Shown: positions 1 through 9,393 of the stretch, piece by piece
Position numbering within the stretch: the first letter of the stretch is position 1
Layout of the letters: every line of letters begins with the position of its first letter
Program-made: the position numbers and the translations under genes
The notes under the pieces: model-generated
What the model saw: the letters and a program-made list of their open reading frames with translations, nothing else
What the model was told of the DNA's origin: nothing
Database searches by the model: none
Source of the DNA: an uncultured Verrucomicrobiota bacterium
GTDB lineage: Bacteria; Verrucomicrobiota; Verrucomicrobiia; Opitutales; Opitutaceae
Direction of reading: 5' to 3'
Length of the DNA: 64,000 nt
Assembly (NCBI GenBank): GCA_903904685.1
Contig: CAIVDS010000064.1
Coordinates: 1-64,000, forward strand

Positions 1-700
1 CGCGAAAAAAATCCACACGTTGCTCATCGACTTGGACCCCCAGGCTAACGCCACCAGCGCCGTCGGAGTGGAAAAACAGGCCGGACGCAGCCTCTACGGC
101 CCGCTCCACGGAGAAGGCACCGCGTTGGAAATGATCACCGCCACCGGCATCGATCATCTGGCCCTCATCCCGTCCGAGGAAGACCTCGCCGCCGCCGAAA
201 TCGAACTCGCCCAGACGGAAAACTACCTCTCAAAACTCCGTACCGTGCTGGAGCCCATCAAGTCCTCGGGCGGCTACCGCGCCATCATCATCGACTGCCC
301 TCCCTCCATGGGCATGCTCTCGATGAACAGCCTCGCCGCCGCCGACCACCTGCTCATCGCCCTGCAATGCGAATACATGGCCCTCGAAGGCCTCGGCCAG
401 ATCCTGCGCAACGTCGACCGCATCAAGACCGCCGGCGTCAACAGCGGCCTCGAACTGGGAGGCATCGTCATGACGATGTTCGACATCCGCACCAATCTTG
501 CCCGCCAGGTCGTCGACGAAGTGCGAAAACACCTCCCGGACAAAATTTTCGACACCGTGATTCCCCGCACCGTGCGCCTGAGCGAGGCCCCCAGCTTTGG
601 CAAAACCATCTTCGCCTACGATCCGCTCTCACCGGGTGCGACCGCCTACACGAATCTCGCCAAAGAAGTGATAAAGCGCTTCGGCCTGAAAGCTCCCTGA
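1..700 (+). CDS. parA: ParA/Soj-family partition ATPase, 5'-truncated
   Basis: The reading frame is open from the first bases of the window (…KKIHTLLIDLDPQANATS), so the gene begins upstream and its P-loop (KGGVGKTT in the family) is outside the window. What remains shows the ParA/MinD A'-motif (LLIDLDPQAN), the Walker B strand (IIIDCPPSMG) and the C-terminal SEAPSFGKTI signature of chromosomal Soj/ParA proteins. The family forms ATP-dependent dimers on the nucleoid and works with ParB in chromosome segregation. No parB follows; the next gene starts 23 bp downstream and encodes an ABC permease. Family certain, true start not visible. Confidence 0.9.
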   Translation, partial: AKKIHTLLIDLDPQANATSAVGVEKQAGRSLYGPLHGEGTALEMITATGIDHLALIPSEEDLAAAEIELAQTENYLSKLRTVLEPIKSSGGYRAIIIDCPPSMGMLSMNSLAAADHLLIALQCEYMALEGLGQILRNVDRIKTAGVNSGLELGGIVMTMFDIRTNLARQVVDEVRKHLPDKIFDTVIPRTVRLSEAPSFGKTIFAYDPLSPGATAYTNLAKEVIKRFGLKAP

Positions 701-723
701 TTTGGGCGGATCGGGAACTGCTC

Positions 724-1530
724 ATGACGTCTCTCGCCAAATACCGGCACGCCTTCCTCCTCGGGCTGCAAAGCAACATCGTCTATCGGTGGAATTTTGC
801 CATCCGCGCGCTCTTCTCCCTCTTTCACCTCGCGTTTGTGTTCATCCTCTGGGGCGCCGCCTACAAGGGCCAGACGCAGATCGGCGGTTTCGACCTGGAC
901 CAAACACTCACCTACTTCGTCATCCTGCTCGTGATGCAGTTTTTCATCGGGGCGTTCAACGAGGACTACCAGATCAGCGAGGAAATCCGCAACGGCCTCA
1001 TCAACCAATTTCTACTGAAGCCGATCAACTACTACGGCTATCGCTTCAGCATCTTCGTGGCCGCCCGCTCCGTCTCGGGCTTGCTCGCCCTCCTGCCGAT
1101 CCTGTGCGCCCTGCCCTTATTGAAAGACCATCTCGTGCTCCCTCATGAAGGCTGGCGGATTGCCCTCGGCCTGCCCGCCATGCTCATGGCCGCGCTCATC
1201 CAGTTCACCATCGCCTACTGCTTCGGCCTGCTCTCGTTCTGGTTTCTTGAAATCCAGTCGTTCATCATCCTGTCGCTCGCCGTTGAGACAGTGCTCGGCG
1301 GCCAGATGTTTCCTCTCGACCTGATGCCGCCTTGGTTCTTCCACGTGTCGCAGTGGCTGCCTTATTACTACCAGATGTATTTCCCAACGGCGATTTTCAC
1401 CGGGCGCATCGATCAGGCTTCCGCACTCTCCGGCCTCGCGATTCAGGCATTCTGGGTGCTCGCTCTCCTCTGCATCGCCCACCTGCTCTGGACCCGAGGT
1501 CTTCGCCGCCACACCGCCGTAGGCGGTTGA
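724..1530 (+). CDS. ABC-2 type permease (DUF990/COG4587-like), first of a pair
   Basis: A 268-aa integral membrane protein with about six hydrophobic segments, the layout of ABC-2 (DUF990) permeases. The start is the ATG at 724, followed by a polar N-terminus (MTSLAKYRHAF) and then the first membrane helix. In-frame codons continue upstream but run through the parA gene and do not look like real protein. It sits 4 bp before a second, related permease (1535-2329), the usual two-permease layout of this exporter family. The partner ATPase that normally precedes such a pair is absent here; parA occupies that place. The substrate cannot be told from sequence. Confidence 0.85.
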   Translation: MTSLAKYRHAFLLGLQSNIVYRWNFAIRALFSLFHLAFVFILWGAAYKGQTQIGGFDLDQTLTYFVILLVMQFFIGAFNEDYQISEEIRNGLINQFLLKPINYYGYRFSIFVAARSVSGLLALLPILCALPLLKDHLVLPHEGWRIALGLPAMLMAALIQFTIAYCFGLLSFWFLEIQSFIILSLAVETVLGGQMFPLDLMPPWFFHVSQWLPYYYQMYFPTAIFTGRIDQASALSGLAIQAFWVLALLCIAHLLWTRGLRRHTAVGG

Positions 1531-1534
1531 TCCG

Positions 1535-2329
1535 ATGAAACTCCTCGCCTACCTCCGCATCTGGCTCGCCTGCGCACGCTACTCGGTCGTGCGCACGATG
1601 ATGTTCCGCTTCGACTTCATCATGTGGTCGCTGGTCGAATTTTTCTGGATGGGCGTCAATCTCCTGCTGGTAGCCGTTATTTACGACCACACCCACGACA
1701 TCGCCGGCTGGACGAAATACGAAATGCTCCTGCTCGTCGGCACATCCATGCTCATCCAACGGTTCATCATGGGCTTTTTCTGGAGCAATCTTTTCGAGAT
1801 GGGCCGCAACATCCGCAGCGGTCACTTCGACTTCTTTCTGGCCCAACCGGGCAACCCGCTCTTCATGGTTTCGACGCGCAAGCTCGACCTCGACGGCATC
1901 GCCAACGCCTTTGTCGCGGGCGGGGTGATCGCCTACGCCGTTCACCGGCTCGGTCTCTCGCCTTCGTTCACCGACCTGGCCCTCTACGCTCTCATGATTA
2001 CCTGCGGCGTGCTCATCAACTACGGTGCGCTCCTCGTGATCATTTCCCTCACTTTCTGGTTTGGCGCCAGTCAGGGCATCGAAGGCAGCTATTTCACGCT
2101 CATGGAGTTTTCCCGCCTGCCGCGTGAAACCTTTCGCGGCGCGACCAACGTGATTTTCGTCTGGATCCTGCCCGCCGTGGTCGTGAGCAACGTTCCCGCC
2201 CGCACCCTTCTGCACGGCTTCGATCCGGTCAACGCCCTGTGGCTGGTCGGCGTCACCGTGCTCTGGTTGGGTCTCGGTATATTCACCTTCAACCGCGGCC
2301 TGCGCCGCTACGCCAGCGCCAGCTCATGA
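1535..2329 (+). CDS. ABC-2 type permease (DUF990/COG3694-like), second of a pair
   Basis: A 264-aa multi-spanning membrane protein paired with the preceding permease and starting 4 bp after it. It has about six hydrophobic segments, including FDFIMWSLVEFFWMGVNLL near residue 28. A conserved-looking cytoplasmic stretch, GRNIRSGHFDFFLAQPGNPL, lies around residue 90, as in the IRxGxxDxxLxxP region of this family. Its last codons overlap the start of rnc in an ATGA (2326-2329), so translation of the two is probably coupled. Likely role: half of a heterodimeric membrane channel of an ABC exporter with an ATPase encoded elsewhere. Confidence 0.85.
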   Translation: MKLLAYLRIWLACARYSVVRTMMFRFDFIMWSLVEFFWMGVNLLLVAVIYDHTHDIAGWTKYEMLLLVGTSMLIQRFIMGFFWSNLFEMGRNIRSGHFDFFLAQPGNPLFMVSTRKLDLDGIANAFVAGGVIAYAVHRLGLSPSFTDLALYALMITCGVLINYGALLVIISLTFWFGASQGIEGSYFTLMEFSRLPRETFRGATNVIFVWILPAVVVSNVPARTLLHGFDPVNALWLVGVTVLWLGLGIFTFNRGLRRYASASS

Positions 2330-3021
2330 GCGACGCCCTCAACCAACTCCAGGTTCGCCTCGCCTATACGTTTCGCGATCCCGCGCTGTTGGAACGCGCC
2401 CTCACCCATCCGTCGTATCTGCAAGACCACCCCGATGAACCCGAAAGCAACCAGCGCCTCGAATTCCTCGGCGACGCCGTGCTCCAAATCCTTCTCGCCG
2501 AGGCGCTCTATCACCTTTTTCCGGACGATCGCGAAGGCATCCTCAGCAAACGCCGTGCGCTGCTCGTCAACGAAGCTTTCCTCGCCGATCTCGCTCGCGA
2601 GATCGGCATCAATGCCTGTCTTTTCGTAGGCAAGAGCGAAGCAAAAACCGGCGGTCGCAACCGCACATCCTCGCTCGCCGACGCCTTCGAGGCGCTGGTC
2701 GGCGCGCTTTATCTCGACGGCGATTTCGCCAGCACCCGCCACATCGTCTTAAGTCTCTACGGCAACCTCCCCGACCGCCTCCTTCACATCGAGCCAGTCG
2801 ACAATCCCAAGGGACGCCTGCAGGAACGCGTGCAACCGAAGCATGGCAACGCCGCCCTTCGTTACGAGTCGTCGCACATCTCCGGCCAGGACCACGCCCG
2901 CGAATACGAGTCTCGTGTTTACCTGATCGACCAACTGCTCGGCACCGGTCGCGGCACATCGAAAAAACTTGCCGAAGAAGCCGCCGCTCGCGCCGCCTTG
3001 ACCAACTTGGAAAAGGTCTGA
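2326..3021 (+). CDS. rnc: Ribonuclease III
   Basis: A 231-aa protein, the usual length for bacterial RNase III, which cuts double-stranded RNA in rRNA processing and mRNA turnover. The signature NQRLEFLGDAVLQ (about residues 39-51) carries the catalytic acidic residues, and the second metal-binding region SLADAFEALVGALYLDG is at about residues 115-131. The C-terminal double-stranded RNA-binding domain starts near NPKGRLQERVQ and ends GTSKKLAEEAAARAAL. The start at 2326 overlaps the permease stop (ATGA); the open frame further upstream lies inside the permease gene and is not rnc-like. Confidence 0.97.
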   Translation: MSDALNQLQVRLAYTFRDPALLERALTHPSYLQDHPDEPESNQRLEFLGDAVLQILLAEALYHLFPDDREGILSKRRALLVNEAFLADLAREIGINACLFVGKSEAKTGGRNRTSSLADAFEALVGALYLDGDFASTRHIVLSLYGNLPDRLLHIEPVDNPKGRLQERVQPKHGNAALRYESSHISGQDHAREYESRVYLIDQLLGTGRGTSKKLAEEAAARAALTNLEKV

Positions 3022-3088
3022 TCGCAGAATGGCGGAAGCACAAAAATGTGCTATCTGTTCCCGTTCCGTCCGGCCTCGCCTCGTGTTT

Positions 3089-6000
3089 ATGTCCGTCCTG
3101 AACAAACTTTCCCGCCTCAAGCTCACCGGCGTGTGTCCGCCTGCGCGCGGCGCCGTCGTGGCCGAGCTGACACGCGGCTGGCCCTCCCCCGTGTGGCTCG
3201 TGGTCGCCGAAGAACTCAAACATGCCGAGCAACTCGCCGAGGACACCGCTTTCTTTCACCACTCGTCCGGCGGAAATCCCGCCGCACTCGACGCAGTGGT
3301 TTTCCCGGAGTCGATGCCCGACAGTCGCGACATGCGCGAAGCCTTCGCCGCCTCCGCCGACCGCATGACGGTCCTCTCGAAACTCCGCGCCACCCGCACG
3401 GCAAAATCAGGGGCGCCACCAGCCGCCCTAAGCGATCAACTGCTCGTCTTTACCACCCCCGCCGCGCTCCTTCAGTCCGTCCCCGCGCTCGAAGCCTTCT
3501 CCACCCGCGAACTCATCCTCAAACGCGGCCAGACCCAGCCCTTCCACGCCCTCCTCGCAACGCTGCGCTCGCTCGACTACGACTCCGAGGCGGTCTGCGA
3601 ATCCCCCGGCCACTACGCCATCCGCGGCGGCATCATCGACGTCTATCCGATCACCGCCAACCAGCCCTACCGTCTCGATTTTTTCGGTGACGAAATCGAG
3701 GACATCCGCGCCTTCGATCCCGTCACCCAGCGCTCGGGCGAGCAAGTCGGGTCTATCACCCTCGCCGCTTCCCCCCGCCTCAAGCTCGATCCCTCCAAAA
3801 CCGGCCTCGCCGACTACCTCTCGCCGTCCACTCACCTCGTATTCGTCGAGCCCGCCGCCCTTGACGAAGAGTTCAGCACCTTCGCCCGCGAAGGTTTCGA
3901 CAACCTCACGCCTATTCTCACCCGCTGCGCCGCCGCCTTCGGCCTCGGCGATCTCGACGAAGCTTCCGCACTCTTCGACGGCGAAGGCGTCACCGAAATA
4001 ACGTGGGACACCGAGAGCCTCAACCACCACCGCAACTATCCCTCGGACGCTCTCGTGGCCCAGGAACGCCTCGGCGCCGAGGACGAGGCTCGCAGCGCGT
4101 TTCTCCACCAGATCGTCGCCTGGAAAAAAGACGGCTACGGCATCGCATTCGTCGTATCCAAGGAAGGCGAAGAACAGCGTGTCCGCGAACTCCTCGCCGA
4201 AGACTCGCGTTTCAAAGGACTGAAACCTCTCTGGGTGCGCGGCTCGCTCAACGAGGGTTTTCGCTGCACCTACCGCGCCGACGCCGGGCTGCTCTGGTCA
4301 ACGCTCCCCAAGCGCAAGCTCGGCGAGATCGGCGGTCTTGTCCTCGTCACCGAGACGGAGCTCTTCGGCCGCCAGCGCGCGCGCCGCATCGCCGGCCAGC
4401 AACGCGCCCTCGTGCAGCGCGCGCAGGTGGACCAGCTCCTCGATTTTTCCGAACTCGTCGAAGGCGACTTCGTCGTCCACCTCCAGCACGGCATCGCGCT
4501 CTACCGCGGCCTCACCAAACTCGATACCCGCGATGGCCTCCGCGAGGTCATCTCCATCGAGTTCGACGACGGCGTCACGCTCCACGTTCCGCTTCAGGAA
4601 TCTCACCTCATCAGCCGCTATGTCGGCCTCGGTAAAACCAAGCCACAACTAGGAAAAATCGGCTCCGGCCGCTGGGAGAAGACCCGCCAAGCCGCCGAGC
4701 GCGCCACCATCGATCTCGCCGCCGAGCTGTTGAAAATCCACGCGATGCGCGAGATCCAACCCGGGCATGCCTTCGATGCGGACAACACTTGGCAAAAGGA
4801 ATTCGAGGGGTCATTCCCCTTCACCGAGACGCGCGACCAGCTCAAAGCTATCGAGGAAACGAAGGCCGACATGGAAAAACCACGCCCGATGGACCGCCTC
4901 ATCTGCGGCGACGTCGGCTTCGGCAAGACCGAGGTCGCCATCCGCGCCGCGTTTAAGGCCGTGCAAGGTGGCAAACAAGTCGCCGTGCTCGTGCCCACCA
5001 CCGTGCTCGCGCAGCAGCACCTGAACACCTTTCGCGAACGCATGGCCGGCTACCCGATCGCGGTCGAAATGATCAGCCGCTTTCGCACGCGGGCCGAGCA
5101 CACCCACGTCCTCAGCGCCACCGCCGCCGGCCAGGTTGACATCCTCGTCGGCACGCACCGCCTGCTCCAGGCCGACGTCGCCTTCAAGGACCTCGGCCTC
5201 GTTATCATCGACGAGGAGCAGCGCTTCGGCGTGAAGCACAAGGAGAAGTTCAAGACGCTCCGCTCCACCGTGGACGTTCTCTCCATGAGCGCCACGCCCA
5301 TCCCGCGCACGCTCTACATGGCGATGACCGGCGCGCGCGACATGAGCGTGATCGAGACCGCGCCCACCAACCGCCTCCCCATTCAGACCATCGTCAAAAC
5401 CTACGACGAAAAACTCGTGGTGGATGCCATCCGCCATGAGATGCGCCGCAGCGGGCAGGTGTTTTATCTCCACAACCGCGTCCAGACGATCGACCTCGTC
5501 GCCGCCCGTCTGCGCGAACTCCTCCCCGACCTCGCCATCGGCGTCGGCCACGGGCAGATGGACGACGACGAATTGGAAAAAACCATGACCGACTTCGTCG
5601 CCGGCGCCTACCAGGTGCTCGTCTGCACCACTATCATCGAGAGCGGCCTCGATATCCCCAACTGCAACACGATCATCATCGAGGGCGCGGACCGCTTCGG
5701 CCTCTCGCAGCTCTACCAGCTCCGCGGCCGCGTTGGCCGGTTCAAGCACCAGGCCTACGCCTACCTGTTGCTCCACCGTCACACGCGCTTGGTCGAAATC
5801 GCCCGCGAGCGCCTCAATGCCATGCGTACCCACAACCAGCTCGGCGCGGGCTTCCGCATCGCCATGCGCGACCTCGAACTGCGCGGCGCAGGCAACCTCC
5901 TGGGCTCGCAACAAAGCGGCCACATCATCGGCGTCGGTTTTGAACTTTACTGCCAATTGCTCCGCCAATCCGTCGCACGTCTGAAGGGAGAAAAACAAGC

Positions 6001-6535
6001 CGCCAACATCCGCGCCAACGTGAAACTCGATTTCGTCTTCGTCGGCGAATCCTCCGGTGACGCTCCCTCCTCAAAGCCGGACGCTCAACTTCCCTCCACC
6101 CGCTCCTCATACCAAGCGATCAAGGCCGCCGAGCATACCGCTGGCGGCGCCGTCGAGGTCACCAAAATCCAGGCCCGCATCCCCGCCGCCTACATCACCG
6201 AGACGCGCCTGCGCATCGACCTCTACCGTCGCATGGCGATGGCCGACACACCGGCCAGGTTAAAGGAAATCGAGTCCGACCTCCGCGACCGTTTCGGCAG
6301 ATTTGGCGATGAAGTGCGCGCCCTGCTCCTCATCACCGAGATTCGTATCCGTGCGGAACAGAAAGGCATCGGCTCTGTCGAAACCGAATCCTCCCGCCTA
6401 AGGTGCCTCCGGGCCAGCGGTCGCCGTGATGACTTCGTGATGCTCGGCACGCGGTTTCCAAGGTTGACCGCCCCGAAGCCCCTTCTACGTTTAAAGGAAA
6501 TTATCTTATTTCTGAACAACCTACCTATTCAATGA
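3089..6535 (+). CDS. mfd: Transcription-repair coupling factor Mfd
   Basis: About 1148 aa from the ATG at 3089 (MSVLNKLSRLK); an upstream in-frame ATG at 3029 gives a 20-residue extension that looks non-native. Mfd removes RNA polymerase stalled at lesions and recruits UvrA. Visible parts: UvrB-like N-terminal region (YAIRGGIIDVYP), RNA polymerase-interacting domain (GDFVVHLQHGIALYRGL), translocase Walker A (GDVGFGKTEVA, near residue 608), the DEEQ box (IIDEEQRFGVKHK, near 706), motif VI (YQLRGRVGR) and the C-terminal TRCF domain (AYITETRLRIDLYRR). It starts 67 bp after rnc and its stop overlaps the next gene (ATGA at 6532). Confidence 0.97.
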   Translation: MSVLNKLSRLKLTGVCPPARGAVVAELTRGWPSPVWLVVAEELKHAEQLAEDTAFFHHSSGGNPAALDAVVFPESMPDSRDMREAFAASADRMTVLSKLRATRTAKSGAPPAALSDQLLVFTTPAALLQSVPALEAFSTRELILKRGQTQPFHALLATLRSLDYDSEAVCESPGHYAIRGGIIDVYPITANQPYRLDFFGDEIEDIRAFDPVTQRSGEQVGSITLAASPRLKLDPSKTGLADYLSPSTHLVFVEPAALDEEFSTFAREGFDNLTPILTRCAAAFGLGDLDEASALFDGEGVTEITWDTESLNHHRNYPSDALVAQERLGAEDEARSAFLHQIVAWKKDGYGIAFVVSKEGEEQRVRELLAEDSRFKGLKPLWVRGSLNEGFRCTYRADAGLLWSTLPKRKLGEIGGLVLVTETELFGRQRARRIAGQQRALVQRAQVDQLLDFSELVEGDFVVHLQHGIALYRGLTKLDTRDGLREVISIEFDDGVTLHVPLQESHLISRYVGLGKTKPQLGKIGSGRWEKTRQAAERATIDLAAELLKIHAMREIQPGHAFDADNTWQKEFEGSFPFTETRDQLKAIEETKADMEKPRPMDRLICGDVGFGKTEVAIRAAFKAVQGGKQVAVLVPTTVLAQQHLNTFRERMAGYPIAVEMISRFRTRAEHTHVLSATAAGQVDILVGTHRLLQADVAFKDLGLVIIDEEQRFGVKHKEKFKTLRSTVDVLSMSATPIPRTLYMAMTGARDMSVIETAPTNRLPIQTIVKTYDEKLVVDAIRHEMRRSGQVFYLHNRVQTIDLVAARLRELLPDLAIGVGHGQMDDDELEKTMTDFVAGAYQVLVCTTIIESGLDIPNCNTIIIEGADRFGLSQLYQLRGRVGRFKHQAYAYLLLHRHTRLVEIARERLNAMRTHNQLGAGFRIAMRDLELRGAGNLLGSQQSGHIIGVGFELYCQLLRQSVARLKGEKQAANIRANVKLDFVFVGESSGDAPSSKPDAQLPSTRSSYQAIKAAEHTAGGAVEVTKIQARIPAAYITETRLRIDLYRRMAMADTPARLKEIESDLRDRFGRFGDEVRALLLITEIRIRAEQKGIGSVETESSRLRCLRASGRRDDFVMLGTRFPRLTAPKPLLRLKEIILFLNNLPIQ

Positions 6536-7563
6536 CGTTCAGCCGTTTTCGGTCCCTCACACTCCTTGTTGCCCTCCTTCCTTTCGCCACCTTCGCGCAA
6601 GCACCTGCGCCGACGACTGCCCCCAAGGTCAACGCTCCAAAGCCGCCCGCCGACAACCTTGACCTGCGCTTCGCAAACGGCGTCGTCGCCGTCGTCGAGG
6701 ACAAGGTCATCACGGTGGACGACCTCCGCCGCGAGATCGGCCCGAGCATCCCCGGCCTCCAGCGCGAAGCCCGCAACGAAAAGGAATTCAACGAAAAACT
6801 CGAAGCGCTTCAGGACGAAATCATCCAAAACATGGTGGACCGCGTCCTCATCGTGAAGGACTTCAAGAAAGACGACAAACGCCACATTCCCGAGAGCATC
6901 ATCGACAACGCCATCGCCGACGAGCAGATCCGTCGCTTCGACGGCGACCGCTCAAAGTTCCTCGCCTATCTCCGCGCCATCGGCATGACGCTGCGCGATT
7001 ACCGCAAGAAGATGGAAGACGACATCATCTACGACTACATGCGCGGCCAGCAGCGCAAAAACCAGAACGTCATCAGCCCGGTTCGCGTCGAGACTTTCTA
7101 CAACGAGAACAAGGATAAGTTTTATCAGGAAGACCAGGTTCACATGCGCATGATCGCACTCAACCGCCAGACCGACGAAACCGACGCCCAACTCACGGGA
7201 AGAGCCGCCAAGGTAACGGCGCGCGTAAAGGCCGGCGAAAAATTCGAGGATGTCGCACGTGAGCTCAGCCAAGATTCCAAGCGGGCCAAGGGCGGCGACT
7301 GGGGCTGGCAGCGCAAAACCGATCTCAAGGCGGAGTTCAGCGATCCGCTCTTCAAGCTCACCAAGGGCCAGTCCACCGACGCCATCCTCGCTCCCGAAGC
7401 CGCCTACATTCTCTACGTGGAAGACCGTAAGCTCGCCGGCGTGCAACCTCTCGCCGACGTCCGCGACCAGATCGAAAAAATCCTTTCCAACCAAATGACC
7501 CGCGATTCCGAAAACCGCTGGCTCGAACGCCTGCGCCGCGGCGGCTACGTGAGGATTTATTGA
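6532..7563 (+). CDS. Periplasmic peptidyl-prolyl isomerase, SurA/PpiC type
   Basis: A 343-aa exported protein with a clear signal peptide (hydrophobic LTLLVALLPFATFAQA, cleavage probably after AQA). The N-terminal part is a SurA-like helical chaperone domain (VVAVVEDKVITVDDLRREIG). The C-terminal half holds one parvulin domain: hydrophobic start QVHMRMIALN, then FEDVARELSQDSKRAKGGDW, which matches the rotamase signature. SurA has two parvulin domains; here only one is seen, so this is a SurA-like or PpiC-like foldase for outer-membrane proteins rather than a strict SurA. It overlaps mfd by 4 bases and is followed by a strong terminator. Confidence 0.88.
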   Translation: MTFSRFRSLTLLVALLPFATFAQAPAPTTAPKVNAPKPPADNLDLRFANGVVAVVEDKVITVDDLRREIGPSIPGLQREARNEKEFNEKLEALQDEIIQNMVDRVLIVKDFKKDDKRHIPESIIDNAIADEQIRRFDGDRSKFLAYLRAIGMTLRDYRKKMEDDIIYDYMRGQQRKNQNVISPVRVETFYNENKDKFYQEDQVHMRMIALNRQTDETDAQLTGRAAKVTARVKAGEKFEDVARELSQDSKRAKGGDWGWQRKTDLKAEFSDPLFKLTKGQSTDAILAPEAAYILYVEDRKLAGVQPLADVRDQIEKILSNQMTRDSENRWLERLRRGGYVRIY

Positions 7564-7584
7564 ACTTTCCAAAACGTTCCCCCC

Positions 7585-7613
7585 AGCCGGCTCTTCATCG
7601 AGCCGGCTTTTTT
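7585..7613 (+). terminator. Rho-independent terminator after the SurA/PpiC gene
   Basis: A perfect 9-bp stem, AGCCGGCTC (7585-7593) with GAGCCGGCT (7600-7608), 6-nt loop TTCATC, followed directly by a run of six T (7608-7613). It closes the transcription unit that ends with the foldase gene and lies 22 bp after its stop, before radC. Confidence 0.9.
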
Positions 7614-7640
7614 GTTGCCTGCCAATCCACCACCCCACGC

Positions 7641-8372
7641 ATGAGCACCACCCCGTCATCCACTTATCAGTCCGATAACCGGCTCAAGTCCACCATCGTG
7701 TCCGAACGCCCTCAAGAGCGACTCAAGCGAATGGGCCCAAGTGCGCTGAGCGATAGCGAGCTCTTGGCCATGCTGCTCCGCAGCGGCACGCGGGGCCATG
7801 ATGTGCTCACCCTCGCCTCTCGTCTGTTGTCCGAGGCAGGCTCTCTCGCCGGCCTGATCACGTGGAAAGAAGCCGATTTTAAAAAGCTCAAAGGCATCGG
7901 TCCGGTAAAGGCGCTCCAGCTCATCACCGTCATGGAGATCGCCCACCGCGTGAGCACCCAACCCCAACGACTCGATCCGTTGATCAACGACGCCACGATG
8001 GCCGCCGTTTTTATGCGACCGTTGATGCATGGCCTGGAAGTCGAAAAATTCTGGGTACTTTGCCTGAACCGTAAGAACCGCCTCATCCAATGCGTGGAGA
8101 TCACTTCGGGCACCGCCACCAGTTCGCTGGCGCATCCTCGGGAGGTTTTTCGCGAGGCCATCCGTGAATCGGCCACGGCGGTCATCTGCGCCCATAACCA
8201 TCCCTCGGGCGATCCCGCACCCAGTGCGGCCGACATCAAGATCACCCGTCAGCTCCGCGAAGCCGGCCAGTCCGTGGACATCACGCTGCTCGACCACGTC
8301 ATTCTCGGCACCACCTCCGCCGACCCGTTGGGACGCGGTTACTACAGTTTCCGCGAAAGCGGGTTGATTTAA
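7641..8372 (+). CDS. radC: RadC/UPF0758 family JAB1/MPN domain protein
   Basis: A 243-aa protein from the ATG at 7641 (MSTTPSSTYQ), placed after the terminator; the in-frame sequence upstream runs through the terminator hairpin and is excluded. The N-terminal part has a helix-hairpin-helix motif (FKKLKGIGPVKALQL, near residue 84). The C-terminal half is the metalloprotease-like JAMM domain, with the RadC signature AHNHPSGDPAPSAAD at about residues 189-203 carrying the two zinc-ligand histidines and the aspartate. The family is widespread; its once-claimed role in recombination repair is not established. Confidence 0.93.
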   Translation: MSTTPSSTYQSDNRLKSTIVSERPQERLKRMGPSALSDSELLAMLLRSGTRGHDVLTLASRLLSEAGSLAGLITWKEADFKKLKGIGPVKALQLITVMEIAHRVSTQPQRLDPLINDATMAAVFMRPLMHGLEVEKFWVLCLNRKNRLIQCVEITSGTATSSLAHPREVFREAIRESATAVICAHNHPSGDPAPSAADIKITRQLREAGQSVDITLLDHVILGTTSADPLGRGYYSFRESGLI

Positions 8373-8377
8373 ACCGG

Positions 8378-9250
8378 TCAACGGCAGCGCAGTTGAATAA
8401 AATTCCGCGGTGAAATCCCATAAACTCGCCTAAAAGTCCGGGAAAGCTGGAACGGATCCATGTCGAGCTGCTGAGCCACCTCGCGGACCAACCGGCCCGG
8501 CTCAAGGAGTCGTTCGGCCACCCAGCCCATCTGCATCCGGCCCAGGCAGCGGTACGGGTTTTGTCCGAGAAATCGTTGGTAGAGTCGGGAGAGGTAGGCT
8601 GCATCAACATGACAGGCGGCGGCCAAATCGGACACGGTGCGCAACTGGAGGAAATGCTCCTGCATATGCGCATGGCAGCGATCAAAGGTGGACCGCGCCG
8701 AGCCTGCGACATTCGATTCGACGCGCTGTTGCGCCAGGGCGAGCAACAACAACTCAAGGGCCAGAACGGCACCCCGGCCCGCGCCGGCATGCGCATGGAC
8801 GCCAAACCTCACGACCTCCTCAAATAAGGCGGTGATTCGGGAGACCCCGCTCACCGCCCCGCAGACTCCGGGCTCGAATCCTGCCTCTTTCATCAATTGG
8901 AGCGCAGTCCGCCCGCGAAAATCGACGAAAAACTTTTTCATGCAGTCGGTTCGATCCGACACAATGGTATGCGGCACACCCGGTCCGTAACAAAAAACGC
9001 TGCCCGTCATCAGCGGTTGCGTGCGCCCCGCGAGAGCCACCTCACCCTTGCCACCCACGACCAACTCAATGGAAAAGTACGGGAAATCCTGCCGCGAAAC
9101 TCGATACTCGGGCGCACACGCCTCCCACCCGCCCGCCGTAACCGCGAGCGGACCGCGCGTCGCCGGCCCCATATTTAAATAAAATCGCCTCGCGCCGATG
9201 ATCTCCTGGGAAAAGAAATCGTCAACTGGCTGAAATTTTTTACCCATCAT
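8378..9250 (-). CDS. AraC-family transcriptional regulator
   Basis: A 290-aa regulator. The N-terminal half is a cupin-like sensing domain (FPYFSIELVVGGKGEVALAG then GSVFCYGPGVPHTIV). The C-terminal 100 residues hold two helix-turn-helix motifs typical of AraC/XylS proteins (TVSDLAAACHVDAAYLSRLY and REVAQQLDMDPFQLSRTFRR). It is transcribed away from the RbsD/FucU-like, aldo/keto reductase and alcohol dehydrogenase genes that start 143 bp away, so it probably senses a sugar and controls that unit from the shared intergenic region. The effector is unknown. Confidence 0.92.
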   Translation of the reverse strand: MMGKKFQPVDDFFSQEIIGARRFYLNMGPATRGPLAVTAGGWEACAPEYRVSRQDFPYFSIELVVGGKGEVALAGRTQPLMTGSVFCYGPGVPHTIVSDRTDCMKKFFVDFRGRTALQLMKEAGFEPGVCGAVSGVSRITALFEEVVRFGVHAHAGAGRGAVLALELLLLALAQQRVESNVAGSARSTFDRCHAHMQEHFLQLRTVSDLAAACHVDAAYLSRLYQRFLGQNPYRCLGRMQMGWVAERLLEPGRLVREVAQQLDMDPFQLSRTFRRVYGISPRNFIQLRCR

Positions 9251-9393
9251 TCCTCCATAAAAACATCCATCTGAAGGTCAATTATCGTCATGCTTTGCAC
9301 AAGAACAGTCATTCCGTCCCCGCCCCAATAATGCTAAGCTCATGTTGACATCCAACTCCGGTTGACCGCCAACCAGCGATCCGATCGAGATCG

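Noticed and set aside
4811-5998. Minus-strand open frame of 395 codons opposite mfd
   Set aside because: Antisense to the conserved helicase domains of mfd; no independent support.
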